Assembly (NCBI GenBank): GCA_041593595.1
Contig: JBFHNV010000011.1
Coordinates: 1 to 49,467, forward strand
Length of the DNA: 49,467 nt
Direction: 5' to 3'
DNA from: JBFHNV01 sp041593595
Lineage (GTDB): Bacteria > Pseudomonadota > Gammaproteobacteria > HK1
Shown here: positions 34,578-43,348 of the stretch, one piece after another
Layout of the letters: each line of letters opens with the position of its first letter
Position numbering within the stretch: the stretch's first letter is position 1
The notes under the pieces: generated by a model
Databases searched by the model: none
What the model was told of the DNA's origin: nothing
The model's input: only the letters and a program-made list of their open reading frames with translations
Translations under genes and position numbers: made by a program

Positions 34578-35495
34578 GAGTGAACGCTCACGCGACTTCG
34601 GCTCGATCGAGCAAGGGTTCAGTTCGCTTGCAGACGGGAGCCGAGGGCAGGGGGCGAGCGCTCCTTTTCTCCGATTGTGGACCCTGGTGGCGAGAAACGA
34701 CTGCGCGAACGTGGGTCAAGGGATGCGCGCTCACGATGCAGCTGCCGGGAACTTCCACCGACCGGACCAGATAGAGCAGATTAGCGACGGGATTGCAGAC
34801 GCTGCGCGTCGCGTGCGACCACCCGATGCCGGTCAGCAGCGAGGCCGGGTCGAGCCCGATGCTCGAGCACCCCGGTGTAGCCGAGTGCGCGCTCGGCGGT
34901 TTCGAATTCCCGGAAGCCGGGGGTATCCATGGCTGCTGTCTCGCCGGCGAAGTCCGCGCAATGATCCCACCGTCCGCGCCGGCGTGCCATAGCGGGTTCG
35001 AGATTCCGAGGTGGCTTCTACCTGCCGTACGATGCAGGAAACGTCGCTCATCCCGCTCATGGGCGGGCTCGGCGCGGTCGGCGTTCCGGTTCAGCTCGCT
35101 CCCTCAGAATCTCCTGGCCAGGCCGCTGCGGCGGTCTCTTCTCCGCCGCGCCGAGCTGGAGTAGAATCGCGCGCCCGTCGCGAGGCGGTTTGGCCGGGGT
35201 CGTCAGATGCTGGTCGCACGTGGCTCATTGCACTCGATGGGTCGCCCTTCGGAGGGGAAGCCGTGCCGCAAGGCCACTTCTCCGTCCCCGATTCCCCACT
35301 CGACGAGAACGTTTCCCCAGGGCCGTTGCTGGCCGGGCTGCCAGTCTGTCGACTGGCGGCACTGTCGGCTATCGGTGCCTTCACCGCGTCGGCCTGACCA
35401 GGGCTGCCGAAACGCCTCTCGCGGCGTCGCGGCTCGCCGCGCTGTGGTTCTGCGCCTCTGAGTTCTGCCAGTTTCTCATCAACGGAGCACTCTGC
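34578..35495. other. Long intergenic region upstream of the Nif11 precursor
   Basis: About 920 nt without a supportable gene. Frames on both strands are short or of unnatural composition and lack ribosome-binding sites. Its right third would be the leader of the Nif11 transcript and contains a perfect stem-loop (GCCAGTC 35340-35346 with GACTGGC 35351-35357, TGTC loop). No modification or transport gene for the peptide is encoded here. The left end should carry the peptidase promoter. Confidence 0.45.
35139..35167 (+). promoter_or_regulatory. Weak candidate promoter for the Nif11 precursor
   Basis: TTCTCC at 35139-35144 and TAGAAT at 35162-35167 have a 17-nt spacer. The -10 is good (5 of 6) and the -35 poor (3 of 6). 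It would give a leader of about 320 nt. Confidence 0.3.
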
Positions 35496-35810
35496 ATGTC
35501 CAAGAAATCGGTGGTGGAGTTTCTGAACAAGCTCGAGCTCGAACCTGCATTGAAGCAACAGCTGCAAACGGTCGAGTCGACCGGTGATCTGATGAAGATG
35601 GCCCGGTCGAGGGGGTTCCGATTCACCGAGAAGGAGATCCGAGCGGTAATCGCCCAGGTGAAGGACGAGGAAACGCTCTCGGACGAAGAGCTGGACACGG
35701 TGGCAGGCGGGCTCAACCCCCAACCGCTTCCCCCCAGGTACTCGATGACCTCGACCTACTCGCGACTGAGCTCGCTCTTCAATCGGGGAATCATCATCGT
35801 CGGAGGATAG
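35496..35810 (+). CDS. Nif11-type RiPP precursor peptide
   Basis: 104 aa with GGAG about 8 nt upstream. Residues 1-72 are a Nif11-like leader: MSKKSVVEFLNKLELEPALK, then a central helix pair including ARSRGFRFTEKEIRAV, and the terminal DEELDTVAGG typical of double-glycine leaders cut by C39-type peptidase transporters. Residues 73-104 are the predicted core: it begins LNPQPLPP, contains many Ser/Thr/Tyr (SMTSTYSRLSS) and ends GIIIVGG. It has no cysteine, so it cannot form lanthionines; the Ser/Thr and Pro-rich content would suit other modifications or simple leader removal. No LanM, radical-SAM, YcaO or peptidase-transporter gene lies in the window, so it is an orphan precursor here. Confidence 0.85.
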   Translation: MSKKSVVEFLNKLELEPALKQQLQTVESTGDLMKMARSRGFRFTEKEIRAVIAQVKDEETLSDEELDTVAGGLNPQPLPPRYSMTSTYSRLSSLFNRGIIIVGG

Positions 35811-35819
35811 TCGTCGGCG

Positions 35820-35862
35820 GGCCGATGGAGCGCTGTCTGGTCCATCGGGCACTCCATCGGCC
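35820..35862 (+). terminator. 11-bp inverted repeat just after the Nif11 gene
   Basis: GGCCGATGGAG at 35820-35830 pairs perfectly with CTCCATCGGCC at 35852-35862, 10 nt after the stop. A further TCCATC at 35841-35846 in the loop can pair with the left arm instead, giving two competing folds. There is no T-run. It may terminate or stabilise the short peptide mRNA. The rest of the space up to 36118 shows nothing I can support. Confidence 0.5.
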
Positions 35863-36118
35863 GCCACCCACGCAGTCCCACCGAGGCGCGACAACCGCGG
35901 CGCGCAGAGTATCCGGACCCGGTGAGCTTCGGAGACCCCGACGGGCGCGCGGGGCGCGGGTTCGCTGGCGCTCACCCACCCGCTGGACCGCGTGCCCCCC
36001 GCCGGCCGGAGAGAGCCCTTTGCGCGGAACGCGGGCCGTCCCGACCAGCGAGCGAGAGCGCGACGCCGTGGCGCCGTGGCGCCTGTGCTGCCGTTCGCAT
36101 GGGAACTCCGTTCATCTC

Positions 36119-36147
36119 TTGGCTGTTTCCTGAACGAAATCAATAAT
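36119..36147 (+). promoter_or_regulatory. Sigma70 promoter for the FHA-EAL gene
   Basis: TTGGCT at 36119-36124 (4 of 6) and AATAAT at 36142-36147 (5 of 6) with exactly 17 nt between, in a small AT-rich island. The predicted leader to the ATG at 36388 is about 235 nt. Confidence 0.55.
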
Positions 36148-36387
36148 TTGAACTGATGTCGGCCGATCGCGCCATCCCGGCCTGGCGGTTTCGGCCTGCG
36201 GAAACGGTCATCCGGCCCGCGCACCGGCGACCTCCGCCTCATCCGAGTGAGGCGCGCCGCGACCCTGGGACCACCCGCGGACTGAAGTTTTCAGTCGGCT
36301 GCCCGATACGGTGAAGCAGGACCCGAGCGCCCCGGCCGGCTGTCGCGTATTGCACACCGCTGGGGCAGTAAGGAGGACACACCCCAG

Positions 36388-37584
36388 ATGATCGGTCAGA
36401 GCTCTGGTGCAGATTGGTATCTGGAGGGCTCGGTGGACGGCGAGACGCCGCCCACGCGCTTTCGACTGAGCGGGCTGCCCGTGCGTGTCGGTCGCCAGCC
36501 CGGCCTGGAGGTCGTGTTGCCGGTATCCCACGTTTCCACGCTGCACGCCGAGATCTTCGAGAGCCAGGAGCGGCTCTGGGTACGCGATCTGGGCAGTAGC
36601 AACGGCACACGGCTCAACCAGCGACCGCTGAGGGAGCCGGCGCCGCTTTCCGACGGCGACATCGTCCACTTCGCCGACATGGAATTCGTGCTCGAGCGTG
36701 TAGCGGCGTCGGTGCCCACCACGACACCCACGGGTTTGTTGCCTTACACGTCAGGGCAGATCGCTTCAGGTCCGCGCAGCCGGGCCAGGGCCCTTCGCCA
36801 GCTGATTGACGAGGAACGGGCATGTGCCGTGTTTCAGCCCATTGTGGACCTGCGCAGCTGCCGGCGTAGCGGTTTCGAGTTGCTGGGCCGCGGTGCTCAC
36901 GAGGCGCTGCCCACCAAGCCAGGCCCGCTGTTCGAGATCGCGAATGCCGCAGGCCTCGCCGCCGAACTGAGTACATTGTTCCGGAGTGTTGGTACTCGAG
37001 TCGCCGCGTCGCTCGATGGTGCACCCCGAATCTTCATCAACACACATCCGGTCGAGGTCGGGACCCGGGCGCTGTTCGAATCGCTCGTAGCGCTGCGAGA
37101 GCAGTATCCCGCACTCCTTCTCGCCCTCGAGGTTCACGAGACCACGGTCACCCATCCGAAATGCCTTCGCGAGCTTCGCTCGGCGCTCGTCGACCTGGAA
37201 ATTCCGCTCGCATTCGACGACTTCGGGGCCGGCCAGGCGCGCTTGCTGGAGCTTGCCGAGGCGCCGCCGGACTTCCTGAAGTTCGACATGTGTCTCATGA
37301 GAGATATTCACAAGGCGCCTGCGTCCCGTCAGTCGATGGTCGAAAAGCTCGTCAACATCGGCAGGGATGCGGGCGTTCTGTGTCTCGCCGAGGGCGTAGA
37401 GAGCGAAGAGGAGCTGAACGCGTGCAGGCAGATTGGCTTCGAGTTCGCACAGGGCTACCTGCTCGGTCGACCAAAACCCGCCGAGCACTGGCGAGACGAA
37501 GCCAGACCCGGTGCCGGAACGAGTCGGTCCTCCCGGCCCCGGCATGTGGCTGACGACGCGCCGAAGCCCGAGTCGACCACCTGA
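36388..37584 (+). CDS. FHA-EAL fusion protein (predicted c-di-GMP phosphodiesterase)
   Basis: 398 aa with AAGGAGG 11 nt upstream. Residues about 25-100 are an FHA domain binding phosphothreonine: VGRQPG, SHVSTLHAEI and the SSNGT loop are intact. Residues about 135-368 are an EAL domain. The EAL signature is ELLGR (Glu164), and the other catalytic positions are present: Asn218, Glu248, Asp277-Asp278 (DDFGAG), Lys298, Glu335 (EGVES) and Gln355 (AQGYLLGRP), so it is probably active in hydrolysing c-di-GMP. The domain order suggests that a Ser/Thr kinase signal controls second-messenger turnover. No such kinase lies next to it. Confidence 0.9.
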   Translation: MIGQSSGADWYLEGSVDGETPPTRFRLSGLPVRVGRQPGLEVVLPVSHVSTLHAEIFESQERLWVRDLGSSNGTRLNQRPLREPAPLSDGDIVHFADMEFVLERVAASVPTTTPTGLLPYTSGQIASGPRSRARALRQLIDEERACAVFQPIVDLRSCRRSGFELLGRGAHEALPTKPGPLFEIANAAGLAAELSTLFRSVGTRVAASLDGAPRIFINTHPVEVGTRALFESLVALREQYPALLLALEVHETTVTHPKCLRELRSALVDLEIPLAFDDFGAGQARLLELAEAPPDFLKFDMCLMRDIHKAPASRQSMVEKLVNIGRDAGVLCLAEGVESEEELNACRQIGFEFAQGYLLGRPKPAEHWRDEARPGAGTSRSSRPRHVADDAPKPESTT

Positions 37585-37676
37585 CGAGAAACGCGGTGTT
37601 CCACCGATCCGCCCACTCTGGATGACGGCCGCCAGGTCGATCTCCACCCGGGGCGGGCGTCGAGGCGCGCCGGCGA

Positions 37677-39731
37677 TCACCGCAGTGCGGTCACCCACAC
37701 CGCGGTGTCGTGGAATGCGACGCCCCCGCCCGGCGAGACCGGGTCGCCGCCGATGAGCTGGTTAACGCCCATACCGCCGGCGAAGTCGCGGTTCGGCCAG
37801 ATCCCCTCGACGATGACCACGCCCGGGTGGGCGCTCTCGACGGACACCGCGTGCAGCGTCAGCTCGCCGCGGTCGTTGCCCATGCGCACCACGTCCCCGT
37901 CCCGGATGCCGAGGCGCGCGGCGTCGCTCGGGTGCAGCACGGCGCTCGGGCGCTTCTCGTGGGCGCGCGAGCTCGGCGTCTCGGTGAAGCTCGTGTTGAG
38001 GAACATCCTGGCCGGTGGTGCCACCATGCGCATCGGCAGGCGCTCGCTCGCGGCCTCGATGCTGTCCCAGTGGTCGACGAACGCCGGCATGCCCGCGGCG
38101 AACGGGCCGAGCGCGGCCCAGTCGGGCTTGAAGCGGAAGCGTCCGGTGGGGTTCGGGAAGCCGTCGAGGACGTGGCCCTCCTCGTAGCTCGGCGCGCGCT
38201 CCAGGTAGCCGTCGCGCTCGATCGCCTCGATGCCGTCGAGGCCCGAGTCGCGCAGCGTGCGGTCGATGAGCTCGCGCGCGCTCATGCCAAACCCCGGGTG
38301 ATCGGCACCGAGGCGATCGGCAAGCGCGCACACCACCTCGTGGTTGGTGCGGCACTGGGCGTGGCGCTCGAGCAGGGCGGGACCGAAGGTGATGGCGGTG
38401 TGGCCGAGCCCGTAGTAGATGTCGTCGTACTCGAAGGACATGGCCGCGGGAAGCACGACGTCGGCGCATTGGGCGGTGGCGGTCATGAACTGCTCGTGCA
38501 CCGCGACGAACAGATCCTCGCGGGTGAGCCCGCGGCGCACCGCGTGGCTGTCCGGCGCCACGTTCGCCGAGTTCGCGTTCTGCATGAGCACCGCGGTGAC
38601 GGGCGGCCCGCCGAGCAGGGCGCCCGGGTCGCCGGTGAGCACCGCGCCAATGCGCGACTGGTCGAGCATGCGGATCGACGGGTCGCGGGCATCGAGACCG
38701 TGGGCGATGGTCGTGTCGAGTCCCCAGTGGTCGAGATTGAGGAAGAACGCGCCGCCGCCGCGGTGGCGCCAGGCGCCGCTCACCGCCGGCAGGGCCGACA
38801 CCGCGTGCATGTTGGTGGCGCCGTTGCGCGAGCGCGTGAAGCCGAAGCCGAGGCGCAGGAAGGCGCGCGGGGTCGACCCGTAGAGCCGGGCGAGGGCGCG
38901 GATCGCGTCCTCCTCGAGCCCCGTGATCGGTGCCGCCCAGCGCGGCGTGCGCGCGAGAAGGTGGCGCTCCACCTGGTGGTCGAAATCGGTGTGGCTGGCG
39001 AGGAACTCGCGGTCCGCGAGCCCCTCCTCGAGCATCACGCACATCATCGCGCAGGCCAGCGCGCCGTCGCTCCCCGGGCGCACGATGACCGGCACGTCGG
39101 CCTTCTCGATGGTGGGCGTGCGGTAGCAGTCGACGACCACGAGCCGCGTGCCGCGCTCCCTGCGCGCGCGCTGGATGTGGCGCATCAGGTTGACCTGGGT
39201 GGACACCGGGTTGCCGCCCCAGACGACGACCAGGTCGGAGTGGGCGATCTCGCGCGGATCGGTGCCCTGGAGCCGGCCGACGCCCGCGCGCCAGCCGGGA
39301 TCCGCCGCGCCGATGCAGATCGTCGTCTTCTGGCCCGAGTAGCCCATGACGTGGCGCAGCCGGTCGATGCCCCAGCGCTGGATCACGCCCATGGTGCCGC
39401 CGGAGTGGTACGGCCACACGGTCTCCGTGCCGTGGGCCTGGGCGGCCCTGACGAAGGCGTCGGCAATGGTGTCGAGGGCCTCGTCCCAGCCGATGCGCCG
39501 GAACTCGCCGGCGCCCTTCGCGCCGGTGCGGCGCAGCGGGTGGGTGAGGCGGTCCGGATGGTGGATGCGCTCGGCGTAGCGCGCGACCTTCGCGCACAGC
39601 ACGCCGTCGGTGTAGGCCAGGTGGCGGCCGCCGCGCACGCGCCCGATCCTCCGCGGCGAGAGCCGCTCCACCTCGAGCGCGCAGGCGCTGGGGCAGTCGT
39701 GGGGGCACGCGCTCTTCACCAGCTCTGCCAT
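37677..39731 (-). CDS. Molybdopterin oxidoreductase with 4Fe-4S site
   Basis: 684 aa of the DMSO-reductase/formate-dehydrogenase superfamily, with GAGG 6 nt before the ATG. The N-terminus has the 4Fe-4S ligands Cys9, Cys13, Cys17 and Cys46 (ACPHDCPSAC, then GVLCAKV), followed by bis-MGD domains with TICIGAADPGW, 'VVVWGGNPVSTQVNLMRHI' and a C-terminal molydopterin dinucleotide-binding domain (HPSDAARLGIRDGDVVRMGN). There is no Tat signal, so it is probably cytoplasmic. No partner Fe-S or membrane subunit is adjacent. The substrate is not predictable; an MFS transporter lies 135 nt upstream on the same strand and may import it or export the product. Confidence 0.9.
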   Translation of the reverse strand: MAELVKSACPHDCPSACALEVERLSPRRIGRVRGGRHLAYTDGVLCAKVARYAERIHHPDRLTHPLRRTGAKGAGEFRRIGWDEALDTIADAFVRAAQAHGTETVWPYHSGGTMGVIQRWGIDRLRHVMGYSGQKTTICIGAADPGWRAGVGRLQGTDPREIAHSDLVVVWGGNPVSTQVNLMRHIQRARRERGTRLVVVDCYRTPTIEKADVPVIVRPGSDGALACAMMCVMLEEGLADREFLASHTDFDHQVERHLLARTPRWAAPITGLEEDAIRALARLYGSTPRAFLRLGFGFTRSRNGATNMHAVSALPAVSGAWRHRGGGAFFLNLDHWGLDTTIAHGLDARDPSIRMLDQSRIGAVLTGDPGALLGGPPVTAVLMQNANSANVAPDSHAVRRGLTREDLFVAVHEQFMTATAQCADVVLPAAMSFEYDDIYYGLGHTAITFGPALLERHAQCRTNHEVVCALADRLGADHPGFGMSARELIDRTLRDSGLDGIEAIERDGYLERAPSYEEGHVLDGFPNPTGRFRFKPDWAALGPFAAGMPAFVDHWDSIEAASERLPMRMVAPPARMFLNTSFTETPSSRAHEKRPSAVLHPSDAARLGIRDGDVVRMGNDRGELTLHAVSVESAHPGVVIVEGIWPNRDFAGGMGVNQLIGGDPVSPGGGVAFHDTAVWVTALR

Positions 39732-39866
39732 GAGGATCCTCGTCGCCGCCCGCGCGCCGCCGTCACGCCGCGGTGGTTACCAAGCGCGTCCAGAATATCC
39801 GGCTTCGACGGGCGCCGCGAGGAGGCACACCCGGTGCGCTGCGCGACGGCCGCCGGATGCCGCGCC

Positions 39867-41087
39867 TCAGCCCGCGTGCACGGTATCGGCGGCCACCGGC
39901 CGCCGGCCGGCCAGCACCGCCATGCCCAGGAGCGCGCTGGCGAGGGCGAGCGCGCCCGCGAGCAGGAACGCGTTCGCCAGCGCCTGTTCCGCCACCAGCC
40001 CCGCGAGCACGGCACCCAGCGCGCCGACGCCGTCCATGATCGCGAACACGAAGCCGAGGGTGGTGCCCTCGCGCCGGGAGGCGTAGTCCACGGCCAGCGC
40101 GAGGACCACCGCGCGCACGCCCACGAGCAGCCCGAAGGCGCCGATGACGGCGACGATCAGCGCGGTGCCCTCCGTGACCGCCATGGTTGCCGAGAGCAGG
40201 GCGCCGCAGATGCCCACCACGACGAACACGCGGCGCCGGCCGACGCGATCCGAGAACCGGCCCACCCAGGGCTGCACCAGCGCGCCGGCCAGCAGGGCCG
40301 CGGCGAACAGGGTGCCGGCCGAGGCCGATGAGTAGCCGTGCGTCATCTGCACGAACAGCGGCGTCATGCTCATGAGCGCCGTCACCGCCATGTGGTAGGC
40401 GATCACCACCGCCAGCAGCCCGATGCCGGCCGGGCGCAGCCACACGGCGAAGAAGTCGCGCACGTCGGCGCGGGTCATGCCGCCGCCCGCGGCCACGGGC
40501 ACCCGCCGCGCCACCCACGCGACGAACACGAGGCCCATGAGCACCGCGGGCAGCGCGGAGATGCGCAGCGCGTCGCGCCAGTCCACCACCGCCAGCAGGT
40601 AGCCGACCGCGAGCGGCGCGAGCACCGTGGCGAGACTGCCGCCGATGGCGTGCACCCCCAGCGCCTCCCCGCGGCGCCCGGGCAGCATGCGCGCGAGCAC
40701 GCCGGTGGCGATGGGATGCCACGCCGCGTCGCCGAGACCCGCCAGGGCCAGCACGAAGGCGAGGGTCCAGAAGCCGGGCGCGAAGGAGGCCGCGAAGAAG
40801 CCGATGGCCACCCACCAGAAGGTCAGCGCCAGCAGCCGGCCGCGGTCGGCCACGTGGTCCGCGAGTATTCCGGCGGGCAGGTAGGCGAGGCTCGCGCCCA
40901 CGGCCTGGAGGGTGAGCAGCAGCCCGAGCTCCGAGGGCGACAGCCCCAGGTCGAAGGCGATGGCCGGGGCCAGCAGCCACATGGCGCCGGGCGCCCAGTC
41001 GTTGGCCATGTGGCCGCAGGAGAAGGCGCCCAGGAGGAAGCGCGTTTCGCGGCGGGAGTCGGTGGCGGACGGGGGCTGGCGGTTCAC
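39867..41087 (-). CDS. MFS transporter
   Basis: 406 aa with a GTG start and no clear ribosome-binding site. About twelve membrane segments are visible, with the MFS loop 2-3 motif as LPAGILADHVADRGR and its loop 8-9 repeat as WVGRFSDRVGRRR. The N-terminal helix contains GHMANDW, reminiscent of the fosmidomycin-resistance-like and related MFS groups. It is encoded upstream of the molybdopterin oxidoreductase in the same direction and is probably co-transcribed. Substrate unknown. Confidence 0.88.
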   Translation of the reverse strand: MNRQPPSATDSRRETRFLLGAFSCGHMANDWAPGAMWLLAPAIAFDLGLSPSELGLLLTLQAVGASLAYLPAGILADHVADRGRLLALTFWWVAIGFFAASFAPGFWTLAFVLALAGLGDAAWHPIATGVLARMLPGRRGEALGVHAIGGSLATVLAPLAVGYLLAVVDWRDALRISALPAVLMGLVFVAWVARRVPVAAGGGMTRADVRDFFAVWLRPAGIGLLAVVIAYHMAVTALMSMTPLFVQMTHGYSSASAGTLFAAALLAGALVQPWVGRFSDRVGRRRVFVVVGICGALLSATMAVTEGTALIVAVIGAFGLLVGVRAVVLALAVDYASRREGTTLGFVFAIMDGVGALGAVLAGLVAEQALANAFLLAGALALASALLGMAVLAGRRPVAADTVHAG

Positions 41088-41326
41088 CGGGAAACGCTAG
41101 CAACCGGGGACGGCGCCCACAATCCGCCCTGCAGGATCTTTTCCCGTCCCTCGGATGAGGGTCGCTTGTCCGAAGCCGGCGCTCGTCGACGACGGCCGGG
41201 GAACCGAGGAGGGGGGCGGCGTGCCTCGCTCAGTGCGTCCGCGCCGGGGCCAGCAGCCGGGCGAGGCCGTCCCGGTCGAGCACCCGGATGGGAGGATCGG
41301 CCCGCACGATCGCCGCTGCGCGCGCT

Positions 41327-41476
41327 CTACATCCCCATCCGCTCCGCCTTGTGCACCCGGATCTCCACCTGCCGGATCGCGGGCATCCAGATCGACTGGC
41401 CCTCGAACATCACCACCCCGCCCCCGGCCGTCCCGCCAGCCGCCTCCAGGATCCGCTGGGCCCGCGCCACCTTATC
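41327..41476 (-). pseudogene. C-terminal remnant of a CitE/HpcH-like lyase
   Basis: The minus strand encodes the last 49 residues of a HpcH/HpaI aldolase-citrate lyase-beta family protein: DKVARAQRILEAAGG, then VVMFEGQSIWMPAIRQVE, ending KAERMGM and a stop. These correspond to the family's terminal helices and the 'G..IDxPxxRQ' strand. Everything upstream of residue about -49 is missing; the frame runs into a LysR remnant on the opposite strand within a few bases. Malyl-CoA lyases belong to this family, which is notable given the serine-cycle-like operon, but a fragment cannot be assigned a substrate. Confidence 0.6.
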
Positions 41477-41483
41477 GGGCGCG

Positions 41484-41663
41484 GGGGTCCTGCTCGGGTG
41501 GATCGCGACGGCTGGCGACCTCGTGCGGGGCGGGCAGCTGGTGCCAGTGATCGAGGACGGAGCACGCGGGATGCCGGACGGCTACCTCATGACCGTGCGC
41601 GAGGAAAAGGCAGCCGTGGAGATGGTCCGCGCATGGCTCGTGGAGGCGGCCCGAGGGCGTTGA
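41484..41663 (+). pseudogene. C-terminal remnant of a LysR regulator
   Basis: 59 residues starting GVLLGWIATAGDLVRGGQLVP and ending 'VRAWLVEAARGR' align with the end of the LysR effector domain (compare GAGIALCGGRLAEDFIERGE and FRDWLLEEARGAD in the intact regulator at 12001). No helix-turn-helix or start remains. It begins within about 8 bp of the truncated edge of the CitE-like remnant. Confidence 0.65.
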
Positions 41664-41813
41664 GGTGCGGCGTCGCACCGATTCCACGCCCGCGGCCGAG
41701 AGCTTCGAGTGCGGTTCCAGCGACACCTCCGAGGCCGAGGAGCCGGTCGATCCCAAGGCGCTGAGCGAGCAGGTCAGCCTGTCGGACTGCGCGGGTCGCG
41801 GTCCGCGGCAGGC

Positions 41814-41819
41814 TATACT
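41814..41819 (+). promoter_or_regulatory. Candidate -10 box for the metallophosphoesterase gene
   Basis: TATACT, a 5-of-6 match, lies about 58 nt before the TTG start at 41877. No -35 match is seen at 16-18 nt. Its position supports the shorter protein start, because a longer reading frame would run through it. Confidence 0.3.
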
Positions 41820-41876
41820 CCCGGGCCGCCGCGAGCGTCGCGCGCGCCCGCGTCCAGGACCACGGAAGCGCTCGAC

Positions 41877-43073
41877 TTGGCGACCCCTCCTTCCGAACCC
41901 CCGGCGCGCGAGGCGGTGGCCGCTGGTGTGGCCACTGCACCGCCGCCCGGCGACGTGGACAGCCCCGTCGCCGGCCTGCCGGCGTTCGTTCCCGGCCTGG
42001 TGGCGATCACCGGCGCGCTCAAGCGCCTCGTCCTGGTCGCGGTCGTCTACTTCGCCATCTTCGGCTACCCGGTGCTGCGCGCCGCGTGGCTGGTTGCCCC
42101 GGACTGGCAGCCGGGCATCTTCGTTCTCGGCGCCCTGCTGGTCGGCCCGGCGGCGGCGTGGCTGCTGCTCCAGCTCCATCGCAACGCGCTCACTCGCGCG
42201 CTCTACTGGGGCGCGTACCAGTGGCTCGGCGCCTGCTGGGTCCTGCTCGCCATCGTGCTGTGCTTCGAGGTGGTGAACCTGCTGGTGACGCTGCCGCCGC
42301 GCACGGCCGGCCAGGGCATCCTGGGGCTTGCCCTGTGTCTGGTGGCGCTTGCCGTATTCAACGCGAACCGGGTGCGCACGACCCGGATCCAAGTGCAATC
42401 CGACCGGCTCGATCGTTCCTACCGCCTGGTGCAGCTCAGCGACGTGCACATCGGCTCGCGCGGCGCCGGCTTCCTCCGCCGCGTCGCGCGACAGGTGCGG
42501 TCGCTCGCGCCCGACGCGGTGCTGGTGACCGGCGACCTGGTCGACCACCGCGAGGTCACGCGCGAGCAGCTCGCCCCCTTGGCCGAGCTCGGCGCCCCGG
42601 TATGGCTTTCCCTCGGAAACCACGAGCGTTACGTCGACTGCGAGGCGGTGTGCGAGCGCCTCGCCTCGCTCGGAGTGCGGGTCCTGCGTGACGCCGTCGA
42701 CCGCTTCGAGGGGCTACGTCTCGTCGGCATCGACGACGCACAGGCCAAGGACACGGTGGCCCGCGGCCTCGTCCGGCTCGGTCTCGAGGACACCCCCGGG
42801 CGGCCGTTCACCATCCTCCTGTACCACCGTCCGGAGGGCCTCGAAGACGCGGCCCGCCACGGCGTGGACCTGATGCTCGCGGGGCACACCCACGGCGGGC
42901 AGCTCTTCCCCTTCCACTGGGTGGTGCGGCGGGTGCACCCCCGCATCTCCGGGCGCCACGAGTCGGCCGGCGCGGTGCTCTACGTGTCGGCGGGCGCCGG
43001 CACGTGGGGGCCGACCATGCGGCTCGGGACGCGGGCCGAGGTGGTGTTGATCGAGCTGCAACCCGGGAACTGA
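41877..43073 (+). CDS. Membrane-bound metallophosphoesterase (YkuE-like)
   Basis: 398 aa from a TTG start with GGAAG 8 nt upstream; an upstream frame extension is Arg/Gly-rich and overlaps a probable -10 box. Four membrane helices occupy roughly residues 40-165. The C-terminal calcineurin-like domain has all metal motifs: 'DVHIGS', 'GDLVD', 'GNHE', a later 'YHRPEG' and 'GHTHGG'. This predicts a two-metal phosphohydrolase on the inner membrane, in the family of YkuE-like enzymes that act on lipid or nucleotide phosphoesters. The facing side and substrate are unknown. No clear operon partner. Confidence 0.88.
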   Translation: MATPPSEPPAREAVAAGVATAPPPGDVDSPVAGLPAFVPGLVAITGALKRLVLVAVVYFAIFGYPVLRAAWLVAPDWQPGIFVLGALLVGPAAAWLLLQLHRNALTRALYWGAYQWLGACWVLLAIVLCFEVVNLLVTLPPRTAGQGILGLALCLVALAVFNANRVRTTRIQVQSDRLDRSYRLVQLSDVHIGSRGAGFLRRVARQVRSLAPDAVLVTGDLVDHREVTREQLAPLAELGAPVWLSLGNHERYVDCEAVCERLASLGVRVLRDAVDRFEGLRLVGIDDAQAKDTVARGLVRLGLEDTPGRPFTILLYHRPEGLEDAARHGVDLMLAGHTHGGQLFPFHWVVRRVHPRISGRHESAGAVLYVSAGAGTWGPTMRLGTRAEVVLIELQPGN

Positions 43074-43348
43074 GCGAGCGTTGATCGGCATATGGGTCGT
43101 GCGTCGATGATGGTGGCCGTCGGTGCGCCGGGTAGTGGCGACGGCTGACATCGAGCGGCGGCGGCTGACAGGTCGGCGGGGCGCGCGCTGATCGGGGTGC
43201 GGGATCCTGAGGCCCGCCCTGAACCCCTGGCTCGGGGCGGAGTGTCGGATCAACGCCCGACTGGCTCGAGCTGACGGACAACCGGCCTGCTACCATCCTG
43301 CAACTTCGGACGTGTGTTCCTCCGGGTTCGAGTTGTCATCGTTGTCAC

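Noticed and set aside
34781..35397. Several open frames upstream of the Nif11 gene, including one with a LIALDGSP segment
   Set aside because: No ribosome-binding sites, no consistent hydrophobic core and no domain beyond a few residues; not reported as genes.
35190..35495. Possible cobalamin-type riboswitch in the Nif11 leader (GGGGAAGCCG... resemblance)
   Set aside because: Only a short string resembles the B12 region; the B12 box, the GCCACTG motif and the expected stems are absent.
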